Source: Haematobia irritans | Lineage: Eukaryota > Arthropoda > Insecta > Diptera > Muscidae | Assembly: GCF_050003625.1 (NCBI RefSeq) | Contig: NC_134399.1 | Coordinates: 151,398,473 to 151,462,472 of the forward strand | Direction: 5' to 3' | DNA length: 64,000 bases | Shown: one piece after another, positions 23,910 through 35,079 of the stretch | Layout: the number at the start of each line of letters is the position of its first letter | How positions within the stretch are numbered: position 1 is the first letter of the stretch | Position numbers and translations under genes: made by a program | The notes under the pieces: model-generated | The model's database searches: none | What the model was told of the DNA's origin: nothing | Seen by the model: the letters and a program-made list of their open reading frames with translations, nothing else

Positions 23910-24150
23910 GCCATTTTTATGGATCGACCACATAATATGCCTCACAGAGACTAAATTTTTACTCTGATTTACGTGAAACTTTGCACAGGTAGAAAAAATA
24001 ACATTCTTAGTACGCATGCCAAATTTGGTTGAAATCAATTCAGTTTTATATAAAGCAACTAAATATATCTTTCTTATATTAGCCCAGAGGCCAGAGTTTT
24101 ACCTTGACTTGCTTCAAAGTTTGCACGTAAAGTACAATTGGTGCTATCAT
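23910..24150 (-). mobile_element. HINE central-repeat remnant
   Basis: The reverse complement reads GATTTCAACCAAATTTGGCA, then CCTGTGCAAAGTTTC and a GTCTCTGTGAGGCATAT block. These match units of the HINE at 26440. A 93-codon minus-strand frame over this region is a repeat by-product. 23248-23909 holds nothing I recognise, apart from a TTGATTCCGAGCCAAA fragment of family Y at ~23365. Confidence 0.5.
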
Positions 24151-24151
24151 T

Positions 24152-24450
24152 CACTGAAAAAATATTTACGTGATATTAAAGATTAGGCAACCTTAATTTT
24201 AGTATGCGAAATTTACAAAATATTAAGGACAAGTTTCTTTTAAATAATGAAATTTTAATTAAAATAAAGCTTATAATCTTCGCTTCAAAAATTTTTTTCA
24301 TTAAATTTAGAACACAAATTTTGTAAAGTTGCGTCCCTCCGTTAAAGTCTTTGAACTACGGAATTTTTTTCTTAAAATAAAGAAACACATTTTTGTTTTA
24401 AAGAAATCGTCCTTAAATTGACTGAAATATTGAATCTTTAGATTTAAGAT
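24152..24450 (+). mobile_element. MITE family X, copy 1 (right end lost)
   Basis: It starts CACTGAAAAAATATTTACG and carries AAATTTACAAAATATTAAGG and GCGTCCCTCCGTTAAAGTC. It stops where a HINE terminus begins. Other copies are at 30485, 32558, 43669, 52252 and 55510. Confidence 0.65.
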
Positions 24451-24452
24451 AA

Positions 24453-25308
24453 ACAAGTAAGGAAAGTCTAAAGTCGGGCGGGGCCGACTATATTATACCC
24501 TGCACCACTTTGCAGATCTAAATTTTAGATACCATATCACATCCGTCAAATGTGTTGGGTGCTATATTTAAAGGTTTGTCCCTAATACATACATTTAAAT
24601 ATCACTCGATTTGGACAGCATTTGATAGACTTTTACAAAATCTATAGACTCAAAATTTAAGTTGGCTAATGCACTAGGGTGGAACACAATTTTAGTAAAA
24701 AAATATGGGAAACATTTAAATCTGAAGCAATTTTAAGGAATCTTCGCAAAAGTTTATTTATGATTTATCGCTCGATATATATGTATTGGAAGTTTAGGAA
24801 AATTATTTAGAGTCATGTTTACAACTTTTCGACTAAGCAATCGCCACTGCAAGAAGTAAAATCGGGAAATCGGTCTATATGGGGGCTATGCCGAAACATG
24901 GACCGATACTCACCATTTTCGGCACACCTCTTTATGGTCCGAAAATACCTCTAGGTTTCCAATTTCAGGCAAATTGGATAAAAACTACGGTTTCTCTAAG
25001 CCCAAGAGTACCCAAATAGGGAAGTCGGTTTATATGGAGACTATATCAAAACCTAGACCGATATAGCCCATCTTCGAACTTGACCTGCCTGCAGACAAAA
25101 GACGAGTTTGTGCAAAATTTCAGCACGATTGCTTCATTATTGAAAAATGTAGCGTGATTACAACAGACAGTTATATGTTCTTAGAATTTCTCCCTGATCA
25201 AAAATATATATACTTTATATAGTCGGAAATCGATATTTCGATGTGTTACTAACGGAATGACAAACTTATTATACCCCCGTCACCATTCTATGGTGGTGGG
25301 TATAAAAA
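24453..25308 (-). mobile_element. HINE-like element, minus orientation, mixed modules
   Basis: On the plus strand it begins ACAAGTAAGGAAAGTCTAAA with an AGTCGG/CCGACT hairpin: this is the 3' terminus, reversed. Repeat units near 24871 and 25026 are ~155 bp apart. The other end is GTCACCATTCTATGGTGGTG plus GGGTATAAAAA. Its 3' block matches the element at 26440, but its repeats and 5' end match the element at 36366, so modules of two families are combined. Confidence 0.75.
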
Positions 25309-26439
25309 CATTTTCAATAGCTTTACGATACTTTGAAACTCTCAGAAACTATCCATAATGAGGCCCACAAAAGATTCGGCCCGGCCGCATGCAATATCGT
25401 CTCCTAACCTCAATTCAAATTCAACCCTATGAAACTTCTTAAGAAATCAGTTATTAATTTCTTACCTCACATATATTTGTGGTTAAATAAAATACCAACT
25501 GGTTTCATAAAATTTCTTCACAAAACTTATTTTCCATACCTCAAATTCTTACAAAGTTCTATATCACTCTAGACCAGAATATTCAAATGGGCCGTTGTTA
25601 CAACATACTAGCAATTTTACAAAATAGAAGGAAGATCACATACAGGCCATATCCTCTTGTAAGTAGGTCACCCAGAAATGTAACTATCTCACCTTTACTA
25701 AATGCATTTCAAGTAAGTTCTTTCCATGGATAACAAAAGAGTCGTTCGTTGGATAGATGCATATGAGTGTCATATAAATTTCCGTACCATATTCATGTAC
25801 ATTGAATGTGGAAATGGATACTCTCCAATGCTCAGGAACCGAAAAGAGCATATATTATGAAAGTTTTCTGTCTTTTGTGTCCTTTTTTTTTGGATAAACG
25901 TATGTGTTATCCTTTTGCTTGGTATGCCAAGGTGTGACATGATTTAAGAATGACATTGCCACTCAGTAACCTAACCTAATGAAGTCATGAATAAAATATT
26001 TGCGATTTCTTAAAACGGGAAAATGTATGAAATGAAACCACAAATAGAAGTTGAACTTTAAGTGTCTTATGATAAGGGCAGCCATTAAGGCAGCTTAATT
26101 CTATAATGTGCTTAGTCCACAATGGTAAAAGATATTACGTCAATTTGGTATACTAAAATAGATAAATAAGTAAATCCTAAGGACATTCCATTAAATTCTT
26201 GTGAAATTCTATGAAATGTCAATTTTTAGGAACTTTTTTTTTTTGGGACTTTGAGAACGAATTATTTAAATTTCTTGTCAGAAAAAAAAATCATCGGAAT
26301 TGGAAAAATTATTTGACACAATTAAACTTTTAAATAAATTGAAAACAAGGCCATTTAAGAAAGTCTTATTATTAATTATTAAAATATTAGCTTACCCAAT
26401 TAATAATTTTTTACTAAATAAAGACATATTTCCAATAAA
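25309..26439. other. No gene recognised
   Basis: AT-rich. Only a short HINE 3'-like remnant (GATTCGGCCCGGCCGCATG, about 25372-25390) and a CCTAACCTAA string at 25973 stand out. Confidence 0.45.
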
Positions 26440-27779
26440 AACAAGTAAGGAAAGTCTAAAGTCGGGCGGGACCGACTATTTTATACCCTGCGCCACTTTG
26501 TAGATCTAAATTTTCGATACCATATCACATCCGTCAAATGTGTTGGGGGCTATATATAAAGGTTTGTCCCAAATACATACATTTAAATATCACTCGATCT
26601 GGAGGAATTTGATAGACTTCTACAAAATCTATAGACTCAAAATTTAAGTCGGCTAATGCACCAGGGTGTAGCACAATGTTAGTAAATAAATATGGGAAAC
26701 GTTTAAATCTGAAGCAATTTTAAGGAAACTTCGCAAAAGTTTATTTATGATTTATCGCTCGATATATCTGTTAGAAGTTTAGGAAAATTAGAGTCATTTT
26801 TACAACTTTTCGACTAAGCAGTGGCGATTTTACAAGGAAAATGTTGGTATTTTGACCATTTTTGCCGAAATCAGAAAAACATATATATGGGAGCTATATC
26901 TAAATCTGAACCGATTTCAACCAAATTTGGCACACATAGCAACAATGCTAATTCTACTCCCTGTGCAAAATTTCAACTAAATCGGAGTTAAAAATTGGCA
27001 TCTGTGGTCATATGAGTGTAAATCGGGCAAAAGCTATATATGGGAGATATATCTAAATCTGAACAGATTTCAACCAAATTTGGCACGCATAGCTACAATG
27101 CTAATTCTACTCCCTGTGCAAAATTTCGACTAAATCAGACCAAAAAATTGGCCTCTGTGGTCATATGAGTGTAAATCGGCCGAAAGCTATATATTGGACC
27201 TATATCTACATCTGAACCGATTTCAACCAAATTTTGCACGCATCGCTACAATGCTAATTCTACTCCCTGTGCAGAATTTCAACCAAATTGGGTTAAAACT
27301 CTGGCTTGTGGGACCGTATTAGTCCATATCGGGTGAAAGATATATATGGAAGCTATATCTAAATCTGAACCGATTTCAATAAAATTTGGCACACTTGACT
27401 ATAGTCCTAATTGTTCTTCTTGTGTAAAATTTTAAGTAAATTAGAGTAAAACTCTGGCTTCTGGGGCCATATAAGTCCATATCGGGCGAAATATATATAT
27501 GGGAGCTATATCTAAATCTGAACCGATTTCTTTCCAAAATCAATAGAGATCTATTCTAAGCCAAAACACATACTTGTGCCAAATTTGAAGTCGATTGGAC
27601 TAAAACTGCGACCTAGACTTTGATTACAACAATGTGTTCACGGACAGACGGACATCGCTATATCGACTCAGGAGCCCACCCTTAGCATTTTTGCCAAAGA
27701 CACCATGTGTCTATCTCGTCTCCTTCTGGGTGTTGCAAACATATAATACCCTGTTCCACAGTGTGGCGCAGGGTATAAA
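26440..27779 (-). mobile_element. Complete HINE-like element, minus orientation
   Basis: The plus strand opens with the reversed 3' terminus (ACAAGTAAGGAAAGTCTAAA, then a CGACT/AGTCG hairpin). It carries five repeat units with TATATCTAAATCTGAACCGA starting at 26894, 27048, 27201, 27354 and 27507, spaced 153-154 bp. It ends in CACGGACAGACGGACATC (reversed GTCC microsatellite) and TGTGGCGCAGGGTATAAAT. Non-coding. Both ends and the array are intact, so this is the clearest reference copy for this sub-family. Confidence 0.85.
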
Positions 27780-28074
27780 TACAATTGCAAATTTTACTCT
27801 GATATGAAGGAAAACTATTATTATATCTTCACTCACGAACCTAATTCATTCAATTAATTAATTAATCACTCAACAATGCACAGTGGTTCCAAATCGTGTT
27901 TTTTTTTTTTTTCTTTGGAAACAATTCTGCAACTTTTGAACGGATACAGATATCAACATAATTTTTTCTTTGAAAGCTGAGGCGTTTTCCTCTAAGTTTG
28001 AAAATTTGTGGGTTCCTAGTAAGTCCACGGGCTGACCTGCAGGCGTTGACAGTTGGTCAATTACTGATTTAATT

Positions 28075-28515
28075 ATGTAGCCTCCACCATGAATTGCATA
28101 CAAAGCTCTATTAAAGACTGTCATCCACAACCGATTTACTTCGATTGTCTAAATTGTAAGTCAATCCATATGGAGTCTATGCTACATAAAAGGGCATATT
28201 AAACACCTATATAAACCTCTTTAGTTTTAAATCGGGTTATATGAAGGAGTTTACAAAAATTATGAACCGATATGAACCAACTTTCGCATTGAAACTAGGG
28301 GGGGGGGGGGGGGGGATTTCAATCGGGCCGGATGAAAATGTTCTCCCATAAGGCTGTAGAAGTCAAATCTAGGGGGATCGGTTTTTGGGGACTATATTAT
28401 TGCGGGGCTGTTAGAGAGCGTATACTTACAGCACGTACGAAATTTCAATTTTACTCCTTCAAGAGGCTCCGGTGGTGAAATCTGTTTTATACGGTTTATA
28501 TGGCGGCTATACATA
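28075..28515 (-). mobile_element. HINE remnant
   Basis: The reverse complement gives TGGATGACAGTCTTTAATAG and CATGGTGGAGGCTACATAAT, which is the 3' block. Decayed repeat units (GGGGATCGGTTTTTGGGGAC) follow. An unusual G18 run lies inside. 27780-28074 holds nothing I recognise beyond an A/T-rich stretch. Confidence 0.6.
28298..28315 (+). repeat. G18 homopolymer
   Basis: Eighteen consecutive G within an AT-rich HINE remnant, at the position where related units have only short G runs. Confidence 0.9.
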
Positions 28516-28555
28516 CGTAAGGTTAGGTATAGTGGCAACACGATATTTCAGGCTC

Positions 28556-29003
28556 ATTCTCTCTGGGATAGTCTACCAGAGAGAATGAAACTACAGGAGG
28601 ACGAAAAGTTCTCTTCTGCAAAGAAAACAAATGTCAACCGTATAGATGTCGCACAATGTCTGCAGCTTTGGTATTACCGACGTTGCGGTCGAAGTCCTAT
28701 TTTGATAAAATGTTTATAAAGGCATCGACAGCTATAATTTCAAATTGTCTGCCAAAAAATTTTATAGAATGAAAGTATTTATAAAAACGAACATTTGCTA
28801 CTACAAAGTAGGTTTTAAATCATATTTTCCTTACGTTTCGTAAAGTCGGCAGAGAAGTGAACTGGGTGACGCCGACGCAAACTGTATGATATTTGAAAGA
28901 AACGCCAACAAAAACTGCATGATATTAGAGAAATTTTCCTCATGACTGCCACCAACTGACGCAGTTTCGCTTCACAGTTTCGTTCTCTTGTATTTCATCC
29001 CCT
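28556..29003. mobile_element. Insertion with 11-bp hairpin end in SINE copy 3
   Basis: It begins with a perfect hairpin: ATTCTCTCTGG (28556-28566), a 9-nt loop, then CCAGAGAGAAT (28576-28586). The interior has two related blocks (ACGCAAACTGTATGATATT, AAAAACTGCATGATATTAG) near 28877-28940. It disrupts a normally contiguous SINE body, so it is inserted DNA. I do not recognise the family. Confidence 0.5.
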
Positions 29004-29169
29004 CTGACTATTCAGTCCATTGTGATACCACAGTGGTAAACTTCTCTCGTATTACTGAGTGCTGCTCAATTCTATGTTAAGCTCAATGATAAGGGACCCC
29101 CTTTTCATAGCCGAGTCCGAACGGCGTTTCACATTGCAGTGAAATCTAAGTGATTTTAAACACTCAGAA

Positions 29170-29222
29170 ATGGAACCCATAGACATGATGGAACCCATAG
29201 ACATGATGGAACCCATAGACAT
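29170..29222 (+). repeat. 18-bp tandem repeat, ~2.9 copies
   Basis: ATGGAACCCATAGACATG repeats at 29170, 29188 and 29206 with no mismatches. It expands the SINE body between its CAGAAATG and ACCAGCATT landmarks. Confidence 0.95.
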
Positions 29223-29304
29223 ACATGGAACCAGCATTGCTGAGAGAGGATAATCCAACGTTTTGTTTGCTCGAAACTGAACTTGGTCCCACGTCCACGG
29301 TTGC

Positions 29305-29900
29305 CACTCCTATCAAAAATTAATCTATCAAAATTTGAAGAAAATTATACCAAAAATCTACCAAAATAAAAAATAAAATATTTTGGAGTTTTTTGGAGAT
29401 AATTTTTTTGTCAAAATTTTTATTTCTATAGAAAATTTTTGCAAAATTTTATTTCTATAGAACATTTTTTCAAAATTTTATTTCAAAAGAAAATTTTGCC
29501 GAATTGTGTTTTTTTAGAAGTTTTTGGTAAAATGTTATTTCTACAGAAAATGTTTGCAAAATTTTATTACTTTAGACATTTTTTGCGAAATTTTATTTCT
29601 ACAGAAAATTCTTGTAAAACTTTATTTCTATTGATAATTGTGTCACAAGTTTTTTTCCTATAAAAATCTTTGGAAAATTTTATTTTGTCAATATGTTATT
29701 TGACCATAAAATTAAGAGGTACAATTTTCTACAGAAATGAAATTTTCCAAAAAAGTAGAACTAAAATTTTGACGAAATTTTCTATAGAACTGAAATTTTG
29801 ACAAAATTTTCTATAGAAATAAAAATGTGCAAACATATTCTATAGATATAGAATTTTGACAAAATATTCTATAGAAATAAACATGTGCAAAAATTTTCTA
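29305..29900. repeat. 29-bp minisatellite arranged as an inverted pair
   Basis: Units of TTTCTATAGAAAATTTT type read in one orientation from ~29420 to 29690, and in the opposite orientation from ~29720 to 29900. CACGGTTGCCACTCC opens the element, as at 8500. The tandem duplication starts at its right edge. Confidence 0.65.
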
Positions 29901-30484
29901 CAGATATAAAATTTTGATCGTCATTTGATGAATATCGTCATTTTTTGGGCAAAAATCGGAAAATCGGCATTTGCTATTTTTTGAATAAAAAATCGACAAA
30001 ATGCCGATAAATTGGCAAAACTAGCAGCCCTGCCCCGAACATCTTCCTATTGTGGTGTGTATAACAATTTAACATCTTCTATGTATTTTTTGAAAACGCC
30101 TCAAGATATGCAACTTTTTTGTTGAGATATTGTTACACTATGCAGATTTAAACATGTTTGAAATTGGTTTGCTTTCAAGCCAAGATTTTTAACCATTTTC
30201 AAATGATTATGTTTTTATCCTATTTAAATTGTAAGCTATAGAATATTCACACAACCATAGCGATTGCCGATTCGTGAACGGTTACCCTAATGTAATTCTC
30301 ATTGCAAGCCTTAAATTTTGTACTATATGTGACAAATATCAACAAGGGCCAGAGATTTGTAGCCAAATTAAAATTCATTATGCAATAGTAACATGCCAAT
30401 CTTTGGTGACTGTATTCCCCAAACGTTCATTTATAATTGTATTAAAATATCGACAGAGGTAACAAACAATATTATATTTTTAGT

Positions 30485-30790
30485 TAAAACAAGTCTTAGC
30501 CTACATTTGAAGCGTTTTTATTTTAAATCTAAATTTCATTTCATTCATTCATTTCGGGAAGATTTCTTTAAATAAAAATATGTTTCTTTGTTTTAAGGAA
30601 TTATTTGACTTACTTCAAAGACATACGACTTTAACCGGAGGGACGCAAATTTCCAAAACTTATGTCCTAAATTTAATAAAAAAAAACAAAGATTATAAAC
30701 CCTAGTTTAATTAAAATTTTATTATTGTAAAAAAATTGTGGGGAATATTTTGTAATTTGCGCATACTAATATTTAAAAATTTACTTGTTG
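30485..30790 (-). mobile_element. MITE family X, copy 2 (also 32558-32864)
   Basis: Reverse orientation of the family: AAGTCTTAGCCTACATTTGA, CCGGAGGGACGCAAATTTCC and ATTTTGTAATTTGCGCATAC. It is truncated where the HINE 5' end begins. The duplicate in unit 2 is the same insertion copied. Confidence 0.65.
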
Positions 30791-30792
30791 TT

Positions 30793-31973
30793 ATTTTTTT
30801 TATACCCTCCACCATAGGATGGGGGTATATTAACTTTGTCATTCCGTTTGTAACACATCGAAATATTGCTCTAAGACCCCATAAAGTATATATATTCTGG
30901 GTCGTGGTGAAATTCTGAGTCGATCTAAGCATGTCCGTCCGTCTGTCCGTCCGTCCGTCTGTCCGTCTGTCCGGCTGTCCGTCCGTCTGTGGAAATCACG
31001 CTAACTTCCGAACGAAACAAGCTATCGACTTGAAACTTGGCACAAGTAGTTGTTATTGATGTAGGTCGGATGGTATTGAAAATGGGCCATATCGGACCAC
31101 GTTTACGTATAGCCCCCATATAAACCGAACCCCAAATTTGGCTTGGGGAGCCTCCCGGAGCAGCAAAATTCATCCGATCCGGTTGAAATTTGGTACGTGG
31201 TCTTAGTATACGGTCTCTAACAACCATGCAAAAATTGGCCATATCGGTCCATAAATATATATAGCCCCCATATAAACCGATCCCCAGATTTGACCTCCGG
31301 AGACTTTTGGAGGGGCAAAATTCATCCGATCCGGTTGAAATTTGGTACCTGATGTTAGTATACGGCCTCTAACAACCATGCAAAAATTGGTCCATATCGG
31401 TCCATAATTATATATAGCTCCCATATAAACCGATCCCCAGATTTGTCCACCGGAGCCTCTTGGAGGAGCAAAATTCATCCGATCCGGTTGAAATTTAGTA
31501 CGTGGTCTTAGTATACGGTTTTTAATAACCATGCAAAAATTGGTCCATATCGGTCCATAATTATATATAGCCCCCATATAAACCGATCCCCAGATTTGAC
31601 CTCCGGAGCCTCTTGGAGGGGCAAAATTCATCCGATCCGGTTGAAATTTGGTACCTGATGTTAGTTTACGGCCTCTAATAACCATGCAAAAATTGGTCCA
31701 TATCGGTCCATAATTATATATAGCCCCAATATAAACCAATCCCCAGATTTGACCTCCGGAGCCTCTTGGAAGAGCAAAATTCATCCGATCCAGTTGAAAT
31801 TTGGTACATGGTGCTAGTATATGGTTTCTAACAACCATGCAAAAATTGGTCCATATCGGTCCATAATTATATATAGTTCCCATATAAACCGTCCCCAGAT
31901 TTGACGTCCGGAACCTCTTGGAGGAGCAAAAGTCATCCGATACGGTTGAAATTTGGTACATTTTGTCAATATA
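30793..31973 (+). mobile_element. HINE-like element, 5' half (in unit 1)
   Basis: The 5' end TTTTTATACCCTCCACCATA is followed by a GTCCGTCY microsatellite (about 30931-30992) and repeat units with GATCCCCAG anchors near 31278, 31431, 31584 and 31737, exactly 153 bp apart. The minus strand is stop-free for 289 codons, an effect of the repeat period. The element is cut by the duplication junction at 31973. Confidence 0.85.
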
Positions 31974-34055
31974 CAGATATAAAATTTTGATCGTCATTTG
32001 ATGAATATCGTCATTTTTTGGGCAAAAATCGGAAAATCGGCATTTGCTATTTTTTGAATAAAAAATCGACAAAATGCCGATAAATTGGCAAAACTAGCAG
32101 CCCTGCCCCGAACATCTTCCTATTGTGGTGTGTATAACAATTTAACATCTTCTATGTATTTTTTGAAAACGCCTCAAGATATGCAACTTTTTTGTTGAGA
32201 TATTGTTACACTATGCAGATTTAAACATGTTTGAAATTGGTTTGCTTTCAAGCCAAGATTTTTAACCATTTTCAAATGATTATGTTTTTATCCTATTTAA
32301 ATTGTAAGCTATAGAATATTCACACAACCATAGCGATTGCCGATTCGTGAACGGTTACCCTAATGTAATTCTCATTGCAAGCCTTAAATTTTGTACTATA
32401 TGTGACAAATATCAACAAGGGCCAGAGATTTGTAGCCAAATTAAAATTCATTATGCAATAGTAACATGCCAATCTTTGGTGACTGTATTCCCCAAACGTT
32501 CATTTATAATTGTATTAAAATATCGACAGAGGTAACAAACAATATTATATTTTTAGTTAAAACAAGTCTTAGCCTACATTTGAAGCGTTTTTATTTTAAA
32601 TCTAAATTTCATTTCATTCATTCATTTCGGGAAGATTTCTTTAAATAAAAATATGTTTCTTTGTTTTAAGGAATTATTTGACTTACTTCAAAGACATACG
32701 ACTTTAACCGGAGGGACGCAAATTTCCAAAACTTATGTCCTAAATTTAATAAAAAAAAAACAAAGATTATAAACCCTAGTTTAATTAAAATTTTATTATT
32801 GTAAAAAAATTGTGGGGAATATTTTGTAATTTGCGCATACTAATATTTAAAAATTTACTTGTTGTTATTTTTTTTATACCCTCCACCATAGGATGGGGGT
32901 ATATTAACTTTGTCATTCCGTTTGTAACACATCGAAATATTGCTCTAAGACCCCATAAAGTATATATATTCTGGGTCGTGGTGAAATTCTGAGTCGATCT
33001 AAGCATGTCCGTCCGTCTGTCCGTCTGTCCGTCCGTCCGTCTGTCCGTCTGTCCGGCTGTCCGTCCGTCTGTGGAAATCACGCTAACTTCCGAACGAAAC
33101 AAGCTATCGACTTGAAACTTGGCACAAGTAGTTGTTATTGATGTAGGTCGGATGGTATTGAAAATGGGCCATATCGGACCACGTTTACGTATAGCCCCCA
33201 TATAAACCGAACCCCAAATTTGGCTTGGGGAGCCTCCCGGAGCAGCAAAATTCATCCGATCCGGTTGAAATTTGGTACGTGGTCTTAGTATACGGTCTCT
33301 AACAACCATGCAAAAATTGGCCATATCGGTCCATAAATATATATAGCCCCCATATAAACCGATCCCCAGATTTGACCTCCGGAGACTTTTGGAGGGGCAA
33401 AATTCATCCGATCCGGTTGAAATTTGGTACCTGATGTTAGTATACGGCCTCTAACAACCATGCAAAAATTGGTCCATATCGGTCCATAATTATATATAGC
33501 TCCCATATAAACCGATCCCCAGATTTGTCCACCGGAGCCTCTTGGAGGAGCAAAATTCATCCGATCCGGTTGAAATTTAGTACGTGGTCTTAGTATACGG
33601 TTTTTAATAACCATGCAAAAATTGGTCCATATCGGTCCATAATTATATATAGCCCCCATATAAACCGATCCCCAGATTTGACCTCCGGAGCCTCTTGGAG
33701 GGGCAAAATTCATCCGATCCGGTTGAAATTTGGTACCTGATGTTAGTTTACGGCCTCTAATAACCATGCAAAAATTGGTCCATATCGGTCCATAATTATA
33801 TATAGCCCCAATATAAACCAATCCCCAGATTTGACCTCCGGAGCCTCTTGGAAGAGCAAAATTCATCCGATCCAGTTGAAATTTGGTACATGGTGCTAGT
33901 ATATGGTTTCTAACAACCATGCAAAAATTGGTCCATATCGGTCCATAATTATATATAGTTCCCATATAAACCGTCCCCAGATTTGACGTCCGGAACCTCT
34001 TGGAGGAGCAAAAGTCATCCGATACGGTTGAAATTTGGTACATTTTGTCAATATA
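31974..34055 (+). repeat. Tandem duplication, unit 2 (2,082 bp)
   Basis: A copy of 29901-31973. The length differs by 9 bp: one extra A in an A-run (near 32750) and one extra GTCCGTCT in the microsatellite (near 33012). All other stretches I compared are identical. Confidence 0.95.
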
Positions 34056-35079
34056 TGGCCTCTAACAGCCATGTAAATATTGGTCCATATCGGTCTTTAG
34101 TTATATATAGCCGATGACTTATTACACAAAAATTGGTCCATATCGCCAAAAACATTCTTCCAAAACTTTATTTCCATAGAAAATTTTGTCAAATTTTATT
34201 ACTATAGAAAGTTTTGTCAAAATTTCATTTCTATAGAAAGTTTTGTCAAAAGTTTATTTCTATACAAATGTTTGTCAAAATTTTATTTCCATAGAAAATT
34301 TTGTCAAAATTTTATTTCTATAGAAAATTTTGTAATCTACCAAAACTTTATTTCCATAGAAAATTTTGTCAAATTTTATTACTATAGAAAGTTTTGTTAA
34401 AATTTCATTTCTATAGAAAGTTTTATCAAAAGTTTATTTCTATAGAAATGTTTGTCAAAATTTTATTTCTATAGAAAATTTTGTAAAAAATTTATTTATT
34501 TATTATTTTAATTTTGTCAACATTTTATTTCTATACAAAATTTTGTCAAAATTTCATTTCTATACAAATTTTTGTCAACATTTTATTTCTATAGAAATTT
34601 TTGTCAAAATTGTATTGCTATAGAAAATTTTGTCAACATTTTACTTCCATAGAAAATTTTGTCAAAATTTTATTTCTATAGAAAATTTTGTCAAGTTTTT
34701 ATTTCTATAGAAAATTTTGTCAAATTTTTATTTCTATAGAAAATTTTGTCAAAATTTTATTTCTATAGACAATTTTGTCAAGGTTTCATTTCTATAGAAA
34801 ATTTTGTCAAAATTTTATTTCTATAGAAAATTTTGTCAAACTAGATTATATACGTATTTAATCGGCCTTTTTTTGTTTAATATATACCCCGTATGGGCTA
34901 ACTTACAATTTAGAAGACAGTGTTAAAAATTTTTACGATACCTTGCCATCGGCAAGTGTTATCGCAACCCAAGTAATTCGATTGTGGATGACAGCCTTTA
35001 GTAGAAGTTCCTACGCAATCCATGGTGGAGGGTACATAAGATTCGGCCTGGCCGAACTTACGGCCGTATATACTTGTTT
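32869..35079 (+). mobile_element. Complete HINE-like element
   Basis: The 5' end lies inside duplication unit 2. The 153-bp array runs to ~34140, the 29-bp minisatellite from 34150 to 34850, and the 3' block carries GATTCGGCCTGGCCGAACTT with terminal ACTTGTTTT. This is the best full-length plus-strand copy (~2.2 kb) and gives the module order: 5' end, GTCC microsatellite, 153-bp repeats, AT minisatellite, 3' hairpin. No protein coding. Confidence 0.85.
34150..34850 (+). repeat. 29-bp minisatellite in HINE
   Basis: About two dozen units of the type TTTCTATAGAAAATTTTGTC, with spacing of 29 bp (for example 34701 to 34730). A longer duplication (TACCAAAACTTTATTTCCAT) is visible inside the array. 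Confidence 0.85.

Larger units (their letters stand above)
28522..29263 (-). mobile_element. tRNA-headed SINE, copy 3, interrupted and head lost
   Basis: The tail side (GGTTAGGTATAGTGGCAACA) is at 28520-28555. The rest resumes at 29004 with GACTATTCAGTCCATTGTG and runs to the GATAATCCAACG region. The tRNA head is missing. A ~447-bp insertion separates the parts, and an 18-bp tandem expansion lies at 29170-29222. Confidence 0.75.
29901..31973 (+). repeat. Tandem duplication, unit 1 (2,073 bp)
   Basis: It starts CAGATATAAAATTTTGATCG and ends CATTTTGTCAATA. It is followed immediately by unit 2. It contains ~880 bp of AT-rich flank with a family X MITE, the HINE 5' end, and about six 153-bp repeat units. 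Confidence 0.95.

Noticed and set aside
25965..25985. CCTAACCTAA as a SINE tail
   Set aside because: No adjoining SINE body, so probably coincidental.
31203..32072. 289-codon minus-strand frame (and similar ones at 17568-18428, 33285-34043, 38564-39283)
   Set aside because: It is built from a 51-residue repeat that mirrors the 153-bp DNA unit. Both strands are open, and the sequence is clearly HINE central repeat. Not a gene.
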